DNA of 64,000 nt. Origin: Pedobacter africanus (GTDB lineage Bacteria > Bacteroidota > Bacteroidia > Sphingobacteriales > Sphingobacteriaceae). Position 1 is the first letter of the stretch. The number at the start of each line of letters is the position of its first letter. A model generated the notes under the pieces. That model searched no databases, had not been told where the DNA came from, and worked only from the letters and a program-made list of their open reading frames with translations. Where the stretch lies: assembly GCF_900176535.1 (NCBI RefSeq), contig NZ_FWXT01000001.1:2294001-2358000 (forward strand), written 5' to 3'. A program made the translations under genes and the position numbers. Of this stretch, positions 17,582-27,052 are shown piece after piece.

Positions 17582-19042
17582 TTAGTTAAACAACCAAAGT
17601 TTCACTGCCTGATTGGCCACCTGTGGCACATTAGGGTTTCTACCAGGCTCATTGTCCGGATACTTGCCACGTTGCACATAAACAGTACCCAGCAGGTTCT
17701 TAAACGGAGTTTTCAACCCTGGATATACAGTTGCGCTGTACTGGTACCTGCGCATATCAGTCCATGTTTCCATTTGAAGGAACAGGGCAATATATTTTTG
17801 CAGCATAATATCGGTTATAGTGATATTTCCTGATTTCGTAACCGCCGGGTTGGTGGTATAGGCATTGATTGCAGCTGCATCCACACCCAGTTTTTCCATA
17901 TTACCTTTTATGCCCCTGATGTAGGCTGCATAAGCTTCGGTTGGGTTCGTAGCAATCAGGGCCTCGGCTCTTACAAACTGCATTTCCGCGTAGGTAAGTA
18001 TAGGAACCGGAGAAGTGCGCGCACCATAAAAGGTTTTATCGGTGATGTCAGAATTGGCCAGGTTTGCACCCTGCTCATTACCTAAAGCCCCTACAGGCCT
18101 GCCAACATAGGTAGCGGCACCATTGTTATCGAACAGTTTTGGCATACGCGGATCGATAACACCAGCAAAATAACCAGTACCATTCATCAGGTTAACCATA
18201 AAGTACGATGGCCTGTGCTGCTTGGCGGTAAGTGCCGGCTGCCCCAGGTTGGTATACCATGGGCTTGGTCTTTCTGTACTGTACTTGAGCTGCACATCAA
18301 TGGCACTTCTTTGGGTTTCATCTACCGAAAGCGCAGCGTCTGCAGCGGCATTTACAAGACCGGCAGGATTTCTTTTGGAAAGGTTAAGGTAGTACCGGGC
18401 ACGTGCGCCGTAGGCAGCTTTCTGCCAGCTGGCAATGGTACCTCCAAAAATAAGATCAGAAGTACCCACTTTCAATGCCGCACTTGCAGGAACCGGCTTC
18501 GCCAGATCCGCAATAGCGCCATCCAAAAGTTCTTTCAGGGAAACATTGTAGATATCTTCCTGCTTATCGTAAGTAGGGCTTGGCACCGCTGCCCCTTTAA
18601 AGGCCTGGCTGTAGGGCAAATCTCCCCATATGTCGGTGCTTTGCATCAAAAGCAAAGCCATCAGTGTTTTACCAATACCAGCATATTGCGGGGCACCCAA
18701 GGTTTCGGCCCTGGTGATCATCTCTTTAAGGTTAGGCATCGCATCGCGATAGCCAGACTCCCAGATGTTGTCAAACCCATAGGGATTATAGGAGTCTATA
18801 TTCGCCTCGTAAGTATTTGAACCCGCCAGGTATTGCGGATAGCTGTTACCATATTGCCCTACGTTAAAAAAGGAAGTAGCCGTAAACTGTATGGTAGAAC
18901 CGAGCAACCCGGCCAGATTGGCCTGTTCTGGGGTTAACTTTGAGGGGTCGTTGTTGATGTCGAGTGCATCTTTACAGGAGCTGAATACCGAAGCTACCGC
19001 TATCAGTACCGCCGTCATCTTTATATTGAATGTTTTCATCAT
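17582..19042 (-). CDS. SusD-like nutrient-binding lipoprotein (locus B)
   Basis: A SusD-family lipoprotein of 486 residues from ATG at 19042, with the signal MTAVLIAVASVFSSCKD. An upstream ATG at 19057 would overlap the susC stop by 14 nt; I prefer 19042 because it starts directly at the signal peptide. Family features include LTPEQANLAGLLGS and SPVPILTYAEMQFVRAEALIA. The segment QMETWTDMRRYQYS is near the C-terminus. It is the surface lid for the locus B transporter. Confidence 0.92.
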   Translation of the reverse strand: MMKTFNIKMTAVLIAVASVFSSCKDALDINNDPSKLTPEQANLAGLLGSTIQFTATSFFNVGQYGNSYPQYLAGSNTYEANIDSYNPYGFDNIWESGYRDAMPNLKEMITRAETLGAPQYAGIGKTLMALLLMQSTDIWGDLPYSQAFKGAAVPSPTYDKQEDIYNVSLKELLDGAIADLAKPVPASAALKVGTSDLIFGGTIASWQKAAYGARARYYLNLSKRNPAGLVNAAADAALSVDETQRSAIDVQLKYSTERPSPWYTNLGQPALTAKQHRPSYFMVNLMNGTGYFAGVIDPRMPKLFDNNGAATYVGRPVGALGNEQGANLANSDITDKTFYGARTSPVPILTYAEMQFVRAEALIATNPTEAYAAYIRGIKGNMEKLGVDAAAINAYTTNPAVTKSGNITITDIMLQKYIALFLQMETWTDMRRYQYSATVYPGLKTPFKNLLGTVYVQRGKYPDNEPGRNPNVPQVANQAVKLWLFN

Positions 19043-19043
19043 C

Positions 19044-22000
19044 TTAGAAATTGACATTTAAACCAACAAAAATACTCCTGGTTGAGGGAATACCTGTTCC
19101 TACATATCCAACAGAGTTTGAGCCCGATCCGTAAGCACTTGCCTCAGGGTCAAAGCCATTAAATGGTGTACTTAGCCAAAGGTTATTGGCAGATACATTA
19201 ACCGAGGCCGATTTGATAAAGCTTTTGGCAACCCATGCTTTTGGTAATTCATAAGCAAGGGAAACATTCTGCAGCCTTACCCAGGAAGCATCCTGGAAAC
19301 CGTTATTTTCGGTTGAAAGGCGATAGGCAAAGCTATTGTTATAAAAAGCCTGGTCAATCAAAACCGCTTTATCATTTGGCACATAGTTCGGTGCAGCATC
19401 TGTACCTATATTTTTCACCCCTTTAAACACAACCATTGCGTTTCTTAGCTGCGTTTCTGCACCTATACCGGTAGTATAACGCTGTGTTTTAGGAATATCG
19501 AATACATCTCCGCCTTTTTTGAAGTTAAACAGGAAAGAGAAAGTAAGGCCTTTATATTTCAGGGTACTTCCCAATCCGCCGGTCCAGTCCGGGTAGGCAT
19601 TTCCTACAAGGTAGTTGTTAGACAAAGGCTGGGGCACAATCGGATACCCATCGGCACCGATAATCAGCTGCCCATTGTACTGGCTACCACCATCAGTTAC
19701 GCGGGTATAAGGCCATCCGTACCAATCACCTGGCCTGCCGCCAGTTTTTATAATTTGTTTTACCCAGGGGCTTTCAGGGTTAAACTGGATCTCGCTTACT
19801 CCCGGAGGCATAGACAATACACGCCCAACTGTTCTGGACCAGTTTGCATTGATGTCCCATTTAAAATTTTCGTTATTGATAATGTTGGCATTCAATAAAA
19901 ATTCGAGCGACCTGTTCCTGATCTTGCCCGCATTGGTTACGAAGATATCGAAACCTGAAGCATAGCTGATCGGAACTGGCACAATCTGGTCAATACTGTT
20001 CAGGATAGCATAATTTGCATCCAGGGTAATGCGGCTTTTCAGGAAATGGAACTCGCCACCAAATTCCAGGCCTTTGGTCCTTTCAGGCCTCAAAGTTTCA
20101 GACCCTACTTTAATGTCCCTTCTTACACCGGTTACCCCACTAAAGGCCTGGATAGTAGAAAAGTATTCGCCAATCTGATAAGGATCGGCATCTTTACCCA
20201 CCTCTGCATAAGACAACCTTAACTTACCATAGTTAAATATCGGATTGTCTTTAAGGCCCAATGTTTCGGTAAACACATACGACAGGCTGGTTGATGGATA
20301 AAAGAAAGAGCGGTTGGCCGCCGGAAGTGTAGATGACCAGTCGTTCCGGGCTGTTGCATTCAGGAATATGGTATTGTCGTAGGATACAGTAAGGTCACCA
20401 AATACACCTATGATGTTTTTCTTCGAAGGAAAAGTAGTAGGGTTATAAACATTGTAGTTGTTGATGCTCTCTACATTTGGCACTACCGCCTGTGTGCCAT
20501 TCAATGAAAGGTTGGTTCCGTTGATATGGGTAAAAGAATGACCCAGTAACAAGTTTACATTCCATTTCTCTCCGAATTGCTTGTTGGCCCTGGCAAAGAA
20601 ATTGGAGTTGATCTCGTTATAGCTGATTCTTTGTTCTGTCATAGAACCCAAAGTGCTGATCAGCAAACCAACCTCGTTGTAGATCTGCCTAAAATCTGTG
20701 TAGTGGTCTATACCGGCTTTATAGTTAAAGGTGAGCCAGTCGTTGGCCTTAAATTCGGCACCAAGATTTCCCAATATCCTGTTCACATTGTCTTTCATAA
20801 AGGCATTTTCAGTGAAATAGAACGGATTCTGGATAGACGCGTTGTACGTTTTCTCTGTTCCATCAGGGTTCAGGTAATCCCGAGGGTCAACGGTATTGGT
20901 ATGGCGCATCAGGTAAAAGATGGTACCAGATGAAATACCGGTCCGTGGGTTTTGCCCGCCCGAATTGATATAGTTGGCAGAACCTTCAAATTTAAATTTA
21001 TCAGAAGCTTTTAATGTTCCGGCCAGCCTGATGGAAGTCTTTCCATAATCAGAATTGGGCACCACACCCTTTTGATCGGCGTTAGATATGGAGGTAAAAT
21101 AAGTTGCACTTTCGTTCCCCCCGCTAAAGGTAAAGGAATTTTGCGCCTGATGGCCGGTCTTGAAAAAAAGATCGTAAGGATTGTAAACCGGCTGTCCTTC
21201 AATTTTAGGCCCCCAGGTATTGATACTAGCCACTACAGCACCATTGTTGCCCTGCCCGTAGGTAGTCTGGATATCAGGCTTGGTCACTACATCGTCGAAG
21301 CTGTAAGATGATTTAAAGCTAAAAGAAGGTTTCCCACCCTTGCCAGATTTGGTGGTAATGATTACCGCACCGTTGGCAGCACGCAAGCCGTATAGCACAG
21401 AAGCAGCAGGTCCTTTCAGAATGGTCATTGATTCAATATCATCCGGGTTAATGTCTGCAGCACGGTTGGTGTTCTGGAAATTGTCGTTGTTCACCGCAAT
21501 CTGGTCGGTATTGTTAGAGATTGGGATACCATCTACCACAAACAAGGGCTGGTTATTTGCCGAAGGATTTAAGGAGTTGACCCCCCTGATCTGGATTCTG
21601 GTACCTGCTCCGGCAGCACCACCGGTACTGGTAATTTGTACTCCGGAAGCCTTTGCCTTTAATGCATTCAGCATATTAGATTGGTTGGTATTGGCAATAT
21701 CAGCAGCCTTTATTTCCTGGGTTGCATAGCCCAATGATCTTCTTTGCTGCCTGATACCCAATGCAGTAACCACCACTTCCTGCAGCGATTCCGATTCAGG
21801 GGCCAGAACAACATTGATGGTGGTGTTGCTGCCTACGGCTTTCTCTTGCGGCACCATGCCGATAAAGGAGAACACCAGAACATCTGTTGGTGCGGCCTGA
21901 ATGCTGTAGGCACCTGTGGAGTTGGTTTGCACCACAGTAGTGGTTGATTTGATTTTAATGGAGACGCCGGGTAAGGGTAGCCCGTCATCTGCGCCAGTTA

Positions 22001-22088
22001 CCTTTCCGGTAACAGTTACTTTTTGGGCAATGGCCTGTGAGGCAAGCACAAATACGCCCATAAATAACAGGAGTAGTTTTCTTTTCAT
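19044..22088 (-). CDS. SusC/RagA TonB-dependent transporter (locus B)
   Basis: 1014 residues: signal peptide MKRKLLLLFMGVFVLASQAIAQ, a regulatory-like domain to about residue 105, the TonB-box-like LQEVVVTALG, a plug with ILKGPAASVLYG and AANGAVIITTKSG, then the barrel ending in FVGLNVNF. Its 5' region carries the phased TGC repeats shared with loci C and D, so it is probably co-regulated with them rather than with locus A. The substrate is unknown. Confidence 0.95.
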   Translation of the reverse strand: MKRKLLLLFMGVFVLASQAIAQKVTVTGKVTGADDGLPLPGVSIKIKSTTTVVQTNSTGAYSIQAAPTDVLVFSFIGMVPQEKAVGSNTTINVVLAPESESLQEVVVTALGIRQQRRSLGYATQEIKAADIANTNQSNMLNALKAKASGVQITSTGGAAGAGTRIQIRGVNSLNPSANNQPLFVVDGIPISNNTDQIAVNNDNFQNTNRAADINPDDIESMTILKGPAASVLYGLRAANGAVIITTKSGKGGKPSFSFKSSYSFDDVVTKPDIQTTYGQGNNGAVVASINTWGPKIEGQPVYNPYDLFFKTGHQAQNSFTFSGGNESATYFTSISNADQKGVVPNSDYGKTSIRLAGTLKASDKFKFEGSANYINSGGQNPRTGISSGTIFYLMRHTNTVDPRDYLNPDGTEKTYNASIQNPFYFTENAFMKDNVNRILGNLGAEFKANDWLTFNYKAGIDHYTDFRQIYNEVGLLISTLGSMTEQRISYNEINSNFFARANKQFGEKWNVNLLLGHSFTHINGTNLSLNGTQAVVPNVESINNYNVYNPTTFPSKKNIIGVFGDLTVSYDNTIFLNATARNDWSSTLPAANRSFFYPSTSLSYVFTETLGLKDNPIFNYGKLRLSYAEVGKDADPYQIGEYFSTIQAFSGVTGVRRDIKVGSETLRPERTKGLEFGGEFHFLKSRITLDANYAILNSIDQIVPVPISYASGFDIFVTNAGKIRNRSLEFLLNANIINNENFKWDINANWSRTVGRVLSMPPGVSEIQFNPESPWVKQIIKTGGRPGDWYGWPYTRVTDGGSQYNGQLIIGADGYPIVPQPLSNNYLVGNAYPDWTGGLGSTLKYKGLTFSFLFNFKKGGDVFDIPKTQRYTTGIGAETQLRNAMVVFKGVKNIGTDAAPNYVPNDKAVLIDQAFYNNSFAYRLSTENNGFQDASWVRLQNVSLAYELPKAWVAKSFIKSASVNVSANNLWLSTPFNGFDPEASAYGSGSNSVGYVGTGIPSTRSIFVGLNVNF

Positions 22089-22135
22089 AGCGGAATTTTA
22101 GTTAGCAATAAGTTTTATCGGGTTATAAGGGCACA

Positions 22136-22156
22136 CAAAACCCGCAAATAACCGCA
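22136..22156 (-). promoter_or_regulatory. Phased direct-repeat operator, copy 1 (near site of locus B susC)
   Basis: Read on the minus strand, the site is TGCGG-N5-TGCG-N-GTTTTG, with the two TGCG units exactly 10 bp apart. It lies 48 nt upstream of the susC start. Nearly the same 21-bp sequence occurs at 30519-30539 and 36419-36439. I infer an operator for the DeoR-family regulator at 36599. Confidence 0.5.
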
Positions 22157-22225
22157 CATACTAAATTGCAACAATTAGCCGTAAAAAAGGTTACTCCTTA
22201 AAAGCTATATTCAATATATTTACAT

Positions 22226-22265
22226 TTGCATGAGAAACACCGCAGGTTAACGCACAATAACGCAA
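22226..22265 (-). promoter_or_regulatory. Phased GCA repeat array upstream of locus B susC (distal site)
   Basis: On the plus strand TTTGCATGA is followed by GCA at 22242, 22252 and 22262, so three repeats are spaced exactly 10 bp apart. The arrangement resembles the distal arrays at 30629-30654 and 36529-36553. It also overlaps the end of locus C (stop at 22289) and probably contains the upstream binding site for locus B. Confidence 0.45.
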
Positions 22266-22288
22266 CCAGCGGTGTAACATAGAATTCT

Positions 22289-23749
22289 CTATTTTTTCTC
22301 TATGGCTTCAGAAGGCTTACTTTCCTGATTATCTATATTCAATGTTGAAACAGAATAATATCCGGCCGTGTTAATTGAAATGCTACTACCTTTAGTTATC
22401 GTTAGTACTTTTCCTTCTTTCTTTAAATCAGAAAAGTAATAAACCACTGATTTCACGCTTCCAGAAGCATTCCATTTCAACTCTCCACTTTCTATCCTAA
22501 CGTTTGTTGCTGCAACCGGGGCCGCAGCAACACTACGACCTAAAAACGGCATTACAGCCGGGTCTTTGTAAATAGCGGCCAGTTTATCTGTAATACCGAC
22601 CTTATTCAAGTCAAGATATTTAGCGCTATACATTGCATTACCTACTACCTTCTTATTCAATCTGGTCAGATCAAATTGCCTCTGTAATTCTGTTGACGAC
22701 TGAAAAGCCGCAGGTGCAGTGGCGTCTCCGAATTTATAAAAACCATGTCCAACCATTAACGCAGCTTTGAAGCTGTTATTAGTCCACTCAGCAAGTCGTA
22801 GTTGAAAATCGTTGTATTGGTTTCCTATCTCCTGGTATAATTGGGGAATAACTACATCCACCCAACCCTCCTGGTTCCATTTCTTAACGTCAGCATAGAG
22901 CGTATTGAAATTTTTATTGATGTCTGGAGCAGGCGAAACAGAAAATACTACCCCGGGTTTAGTGGCTACTATAGCATCATATACACCTTTAATTGCCTTA
23001 TTCACGTTATCTCTTCTAAAATCCTGAATGGTGTTTATACCTGCACCGTACTTTGTAAAATCTGCCTGATCTGAAAAGGTTTCGCCTTCCGGATAAAAAT
23101 AATCATCAAAATGTATCCCGTCTACATCATATTTAGTTATGGTTTCTTTAACAATATCAACCAGGCGCTGCCTCACTTCAGGCAACGCAGGGTTATAAAT
23201 ACGTATAGTCGGGAAGTCCATCACCCATTCCGGTTTAACCGAAGAATGAAGGGCAGGGAATGCGCTACCAGAATTAGCACGTGTTGCTATCCGATACGGG
23301 TTCATCCAGGCGTGAAATTCAATATCCCTGGCATGCGCCTCATCAATCATAAACTTAAGCACGTCATATCCCGGATCGGTCCCCCTGGTTCCTGTTATGG
23401 ATGCACTCCAGGGTTCATAGGCGGAATTATAAAATGCATCTCCCATTCCCTTTACCTGAAAATAGATCGCATTAATATTAAGTTGTTTGAACTTTTCAAG
23501 GTAATTGATGTATTGCTGCTTCTGGTTTGCCATGGTATACACCCCCTGTGGCCAGTCCAGGCCGTAAACAGAAGCAATCCAAACTGCCCTCATTTCTTTT
23601 TTAGGGAAAACAAGCCCCGTTTCAACTGGCGGGTCTACCGGATCAGGTGTAGTGCCGCCTCCGCCTTTCTTACAGGCGTTCAGCAGCAGTGCCAATATCA
23701 GCACTGCCACCAGATGTAGGTTATTTTTTTTCATAGATTTAAATTTCAT
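22289..23749 (-). CDS. GHL10-family glycoside hydrolase-like lipoprotein (locus C)
   Basis: A 486-residue lipoprotein (signal ALLLNACKKGG) with the GHL10/DUF187 TIM-barrel. Motifs are EMRAVWIASVYGLDWP at the barrel start, FHAWMNPYRIA and DGIHFDDYFYPEGE, with a short beta domain at the C-terminus. GHL10 proteins are glycoside-hydrolase-like enzymes; the exact bond is not clear from sequence. I chose ATG at 23749; GTG at 23752 or ATG at 23734 are also possible, all giving the same mature protein. It follows the DUF4623-like gene by a few bases and is the only enzyme in the five loci. Confidence 0.88.
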   Translation of the reverse strand: MKFKSMKKNNLHLVAVLILALLLNACKKGGGGTTPDPVDPPVETGLVFPKKEMRAVWIASVYGLDWPQGVYTMANQKQQYINYLEKFKQLNINAIYFQVKGMGDAFYNSAYEPWSASITGTRGTDPGYDVLKFMIDEAHARDIEFHAWMNPYRIATRANSGSAFPALHSSVKPEWVMDFPTIRIYNPALPEVRQRLVDIVKETITKYDVDGIHFDDYFYPEGETFSDQADFTKYGAGINTIQDFRRDNVNKAIKGVYDAIVATKPGVVFSVSPAPDINKNFNTLYADVKKWNQEGWVDVVIPQLYQEIGNQYNDFQLRLAEWTNNSFKAALMVGHGFYKFGDATAPAAFQSSTELQRQFDLTRLNKKVVGNAMYSAKYLDLNKVGITDKLAAIYKDPAVMPFLGRSVAAAPVAATNVRIESGELKWNASGSVKSVVYYFSDLKKEGKVLTITKGSSISINTAGYYSVSTLNIDNQESKPSEAIEKK

Positions 23750-23755
23750 CACTGT

Positions 23756-25186
23756 TTAATCTAAAGCAACTTTCTTTGGAAATTCAAAGAACACAAACCC
23801 CGTGTCATTTGCGCCAGCATAAAGCAATAAAGATTCATCCTTGCCCGTTGCGTCTTTTTTAACATAAAAACCTGTTTGTGAAGATGGGGAGGTATTTACA
23901 GGCCCCATTAATGAATAATTAAATACAGCATTAACAACAGGTTGATTATTTAAGTTAGTCAATGCCTCCTTTACATCTGCGCCTTTCGTAATGTCGTAAA
24001 CCATGAAGTTAGTAGCCTCTGCGCCGGTTCTTGCTGCTGTGGTAACAATCAGATAACGTTCGCCATTAAAGTTAACGACGCGTGCATCTGAGCTTCTTAT
24101 AGGAATAGCCGTTCTACTCATAGTAAATGCAGCTGCCCCTCCTTCGGATACCAATGCAACAGGTGCATCGTGACCAGTAAATATATACTCGCTGGTATTC
24201 CCAATCCGATTGTACGAAGTCCAGGATCCAGCTCCTGTAACTGGAATTGCGAAAGCAACCGGATTACTAACTGTGATATAATTAGCAACATCAAATCTTA
24301 ATATTTTAGTGCCGGCATTGTCACCAAAGAAGAGGTAGCCATTCCCCTGATCATCCAAGCTTACTGAAAAATTGTCACCATGTCTAACTCCAGCTCCGGT
24401 TATAGTTCCAACATTGATATTCGCGATTACTTGCGGGGCAACGGCTGGATCAGTCCAATGGTAAACTTTTAATGGGCTGGCAGCGGTATTGCCAGAGAGA
24501 TTTGCGATATAGGTATGACCGTTTACCTGGGCGCCCATATTCGTAATAAAGGTCCCCTGCGAAACACCTGTCATATTTAACAGAATTTTGTTGATTGTCC
24601 CGGTCTTCAGCTCAGATACGTTCAACAAATGTGGTGCTTCTCTTCTAACAACCAGGACTTTTTGTCCATCAAATCCGCTACCCCTGGTTAATGCACCGGT
24701 AAAGGCATCGTAAATCGGACTTCCCAATGGATTGCTGGTAAAGTCATAAGTAGCTCCTTTTTCAAAATCAGCCCCGAATACTGGTACTTTTAACCTTAAT
24801 TTAACAAAATAATCGCGATAACGCGGAGAATTTAAAACTTTAATGGTAATAGTTTGCTCCGATTTCCCCTCTTCAAATACAACCGGATAAGTATCCTGGC
24901 TCAACTTAGCCCCTTCCGATACACTGGCCTCAAATTTAAGATTAGAGAAATTAGTAGCTGGGTCTATTCTGGGAAATGAGACCGTCTTTGCATCTTCATC
25001 AACAACTCCCTCCAGCACTGTAGTTCCATTGGCTCCTGCATTCATGATTTTAATTGAGTTCAAAACAGTCATTTGGGAAGAAGTGTCCATTGCTTCCGGG
25101 AAATCATCTTTACATGAAGCCAGGGTCAGCATCCCCATAAAGGTTGCCAGGAGCCATATTTTTGATGTTTTATATGTTAGTTTCAT
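23756..25186 (-). CDS. DUF4623-like secreted propeller lipoprotein (locus C)
   Basis: 476 residues with a lipoprotein signal (FMGMLTLASCKDD). An N-terminal DUF5018-like beta domain (about 35-130) contains SFPRIDPATNFSNLKFE. A larger repeat region (about 135-476), with blades such as NGYLFFGDNAGTKILRFDV, resembles a beta-propeller. Proteins of this type occur beside GHL10 genes in Bacteroidota SusCD loci, so a role in ligand capture for the GHL10 enzyme is likely. No catalytic residues are evident. Confidence 0.7.
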   Translation of the reverse strand: MKLTYKTSKIWLLATFMGMLTLASCKDDFPEAMDTSSQMTVLNSIKIMNAGANGTTVLEGVVDEDAKTVSFPRIDPATNFSNLKFEASVSEGAKLSQDTYPVVFEEGKSEQTITIKVLNSPRYRDYFVKLRLKVPVFGADFEKGATYDFTSNPLGSPIYDAFTGALTRGSGFDGQKVLVVRREAPHLLNVSELKTGTINKILLNMTGVSQGTFITNMGAQVNGHTYIANLSGNTAASPLKVYHWTDPAVAPQVIANINVGTITGAGVRHGDNFSVSLDDQGNGYLFFGDNAGTKILRFDVANYITVSNPVAFAIPVTGAGSWTSYNRIGNTSEYIFTGHDAPVALVSEGGAAAFTMSRTAIPIRSSDARVVNFNGERYLIVTTAARTGAEATNFMVYDITKGADVKEALTNLNNQPVVNAVFNYSLMGPVNTSPSSQTGFYVKKDATGKDESLLLYAGANDTGFVFFEFPKKVALD

Positions 25187-25225
25187 ATGATATCGTTTAT
25201 TATTAATAATAAAGCTTATATATTT

Positions 25226-27034
25226 CTAATTTTGCGGCCAGCCCTGTGTTTGCTGCAATTTATACCCTTTGGACGCATAGAAGTCGATTTCTGAAATTCC
25301 AATAGGCACCAAATAAGGATTTATATTGACTTGATTTAAAAAGGGTAAACGGTTCTTATTTGCTGTATTTTTATAAAAACCTTTCATAGCCGCAGCGTTG
25401 GTTCCATTGTAAACGGTCTCCACTCCAGTTGTGCTTATTACAGCAATTTTACCAATATTCGCAGCAGTTAAAGCAGCAGGTAGTTGTGCAGGGAAATCAA
25501 CCCATCCTCCAGATATTAAATCCGTGTTCAGGTCATTGTCCATATATTCCAATTTAGACCATCTCTTCAAATCTGCCAAACGGAAAATTTCAAACGCAAA
25601 TTCCATTCTGCGTTCTCTTCTGATCTCCCACAATAAAGCTGAAACTTGTGGGTCTCTACCTGGATCTGCTGGGAGGGCTGCCAGGCTAAGGGGAGCAGTC
25701 AATGTTACTCCTCTGGTTACTGCTTCTGGAGCCAATGGCCTGAGTCTGATTTTATTGATCGTTTTATCTATGTCATTTTGCACTATAGGCGTTCCACCCA
25801 GGGTAGCCAATTCAGCTTTAGCTTCAAGCCAATTCAACAAAACTTCCGCATAACGCAACACAGGGGCGTCAGTTTCATTTTTATCTCCCGTAAATTCTGG
25901 AGGCATACCTAAAAGATCTACCTGCGTACGTTTCTCCACCTCCCGTGGCAAAAATTTGGTAATGTAGTAAAAGGAGCCTCTGTTTAACAGACTTGGTTTA
26001 CTGTAAAAAGTTGCTTCAAACCTGGAGTCACGGGTTTTTATCAAATTATCCAGATTAAAAGACGCGGTTGCAGTGCTTGCATTTTGCCAAACATCACCAG
26101 AAGTCAGAATATATGATTTAATTAAATCTGAGGTAGGGCCATTAAGTGTTGATTCTGCCAAATTACCATAAGATGCGATCGCATGGGTAACTCCGGCAGC
26201 AGGATCATAACCTCTATATAAAATACATTCCTTATTTGCCTTTAAATCTTTAGAAGTAAATAGGGATTTATAATCGGTGACGATATCGTACTTGCCGCTT
26301 GAAATATCCATATCAGCAGCTTCAACAGCCAGTTCTAAAAATTTTTTGGCCCGTTCATTATTCTTGTAATAATATTTTTGCCAGGTACCTTCACTTAATG
26401 CCAATCTGGAAACAAAACCTGCAACAATATACCTGTTTACAAATTGCTCTCCATCATTCAAACGCACATTTTGCAATGCAAATTTCATATCGTCATACAC
26501 CTGATCCATTACTTCATTGCGTGGTGTTCTGGCCTTAAACAATTCATCCGGTTCTGAATCAAACACCTCTCGTGTATAATAAGGGACATCTCCGTAGGCC
26601 TGTACCAGTTCTGCATATCGGAATGCTCTGAAAAACCGCCCTATACCTAACCAATGTGCCTTTGCGCTAGCCGATAAAATACCCGACATTCTGGTTTCTA
26701 TCCGATCTAACATGATGTTAAGAGAGCGGATCATAGAATAATTCCAAATTCCAGTATTAGGAACCGAACGTGTAAAGTTAGGCTGATTTCCCTGCACAAC
26801 CATATCGTCGCTGTTGGTATAACCAACAAGCGGTGCGCCAGCGGTGGTGAAACCATTTCCATAACCATCAAAAAAATCGGTGTAATACTTGTTTGCGTAA
26901 AGACGCACTTTTTCTTCGCTCGTCCAGGCTGTTTCATCATTGTCAACGGTCAAAGGTGGCCGGTCCAAAAATTTCTTACAACCAGCAGAAACAATTATGA
27001 TAAAAACGAATATTATTTTAAATGCTATTTTCAT
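25226..27034 (-). CDS. SusD/RagB nutrient-binding lipoprotein (locus C)
   Basis: 602 residues of the classical SusD/RagB family. The lipoprotein signal is IFVFIIIVSAGCKKFLDRPP. Typical segments are AFRYAELVQAYGDVPYYT in the first half and APVLRYAEVLLNWLEAKAEL and LLWEIRRERRMEFAFEIFRLADLKRW in the second. This is a different SusD subfamily from those of loci A, B and D. It follows its susC after 18 nt. Confidence 0.95.
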   Translation of the reverse strand: MKIAFKIIFVFIIIVSAGCKKFLDRPPLTVDNDETAWTSEEKVRLYANKYYTDFFDGYGNGFTTAGAPLVGYTNSDDMVVQGNQPNFTRSVPNTGIWNYSMIRSLNIMLDRIETRMSGILSASAKAHWLGIGRFFRAFRYAELVQAYGDVPYYTREVFDSEPDELFKARTPRNEVMDQVYDDMKFALQNVRLNDGEQFVNRYIVAGFVSRLALSEGTWQKYYYKNNERAKKFLELAVEAADMDISSGKYDIVTDYKSLFTSKDLKANKECILYRGYDPAAGVTHAIASYGNLAESTLNGPTSDLIKSYILTSGDVWQNASTATASFNLDNLIKTRDSRFEATFYSKPSLLNRGSFYYITKFLPREVEKRTQVDLLGMPPEFTGDKNETDAPVLRYAEVLLNWLEAKAELATLGGTPIVQNDIDKTINKIRLRPLAPEAVTRGVTLTAPLSLAALPADPGRDPQVSALLWEIRRERRMEFAFEIFRLADLKRWSKLEYMDNDLNTDLISGGWVDFPAQLPAALTAANIGKIAVISTTGVETVYNGTNAAAMKGFYKNTANKNRLPFLNQVNINPYLVPIGISEIDFYASKGYKLQQTQGWPQN

Positions 27035-27052
27035 TTTCTTTCTTCCTTTAAA

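Noticed and set aside
18215..18820. 201-codon plus-strand frame
   Set aside because: It is antisense to locus B susD and has no family-like features.
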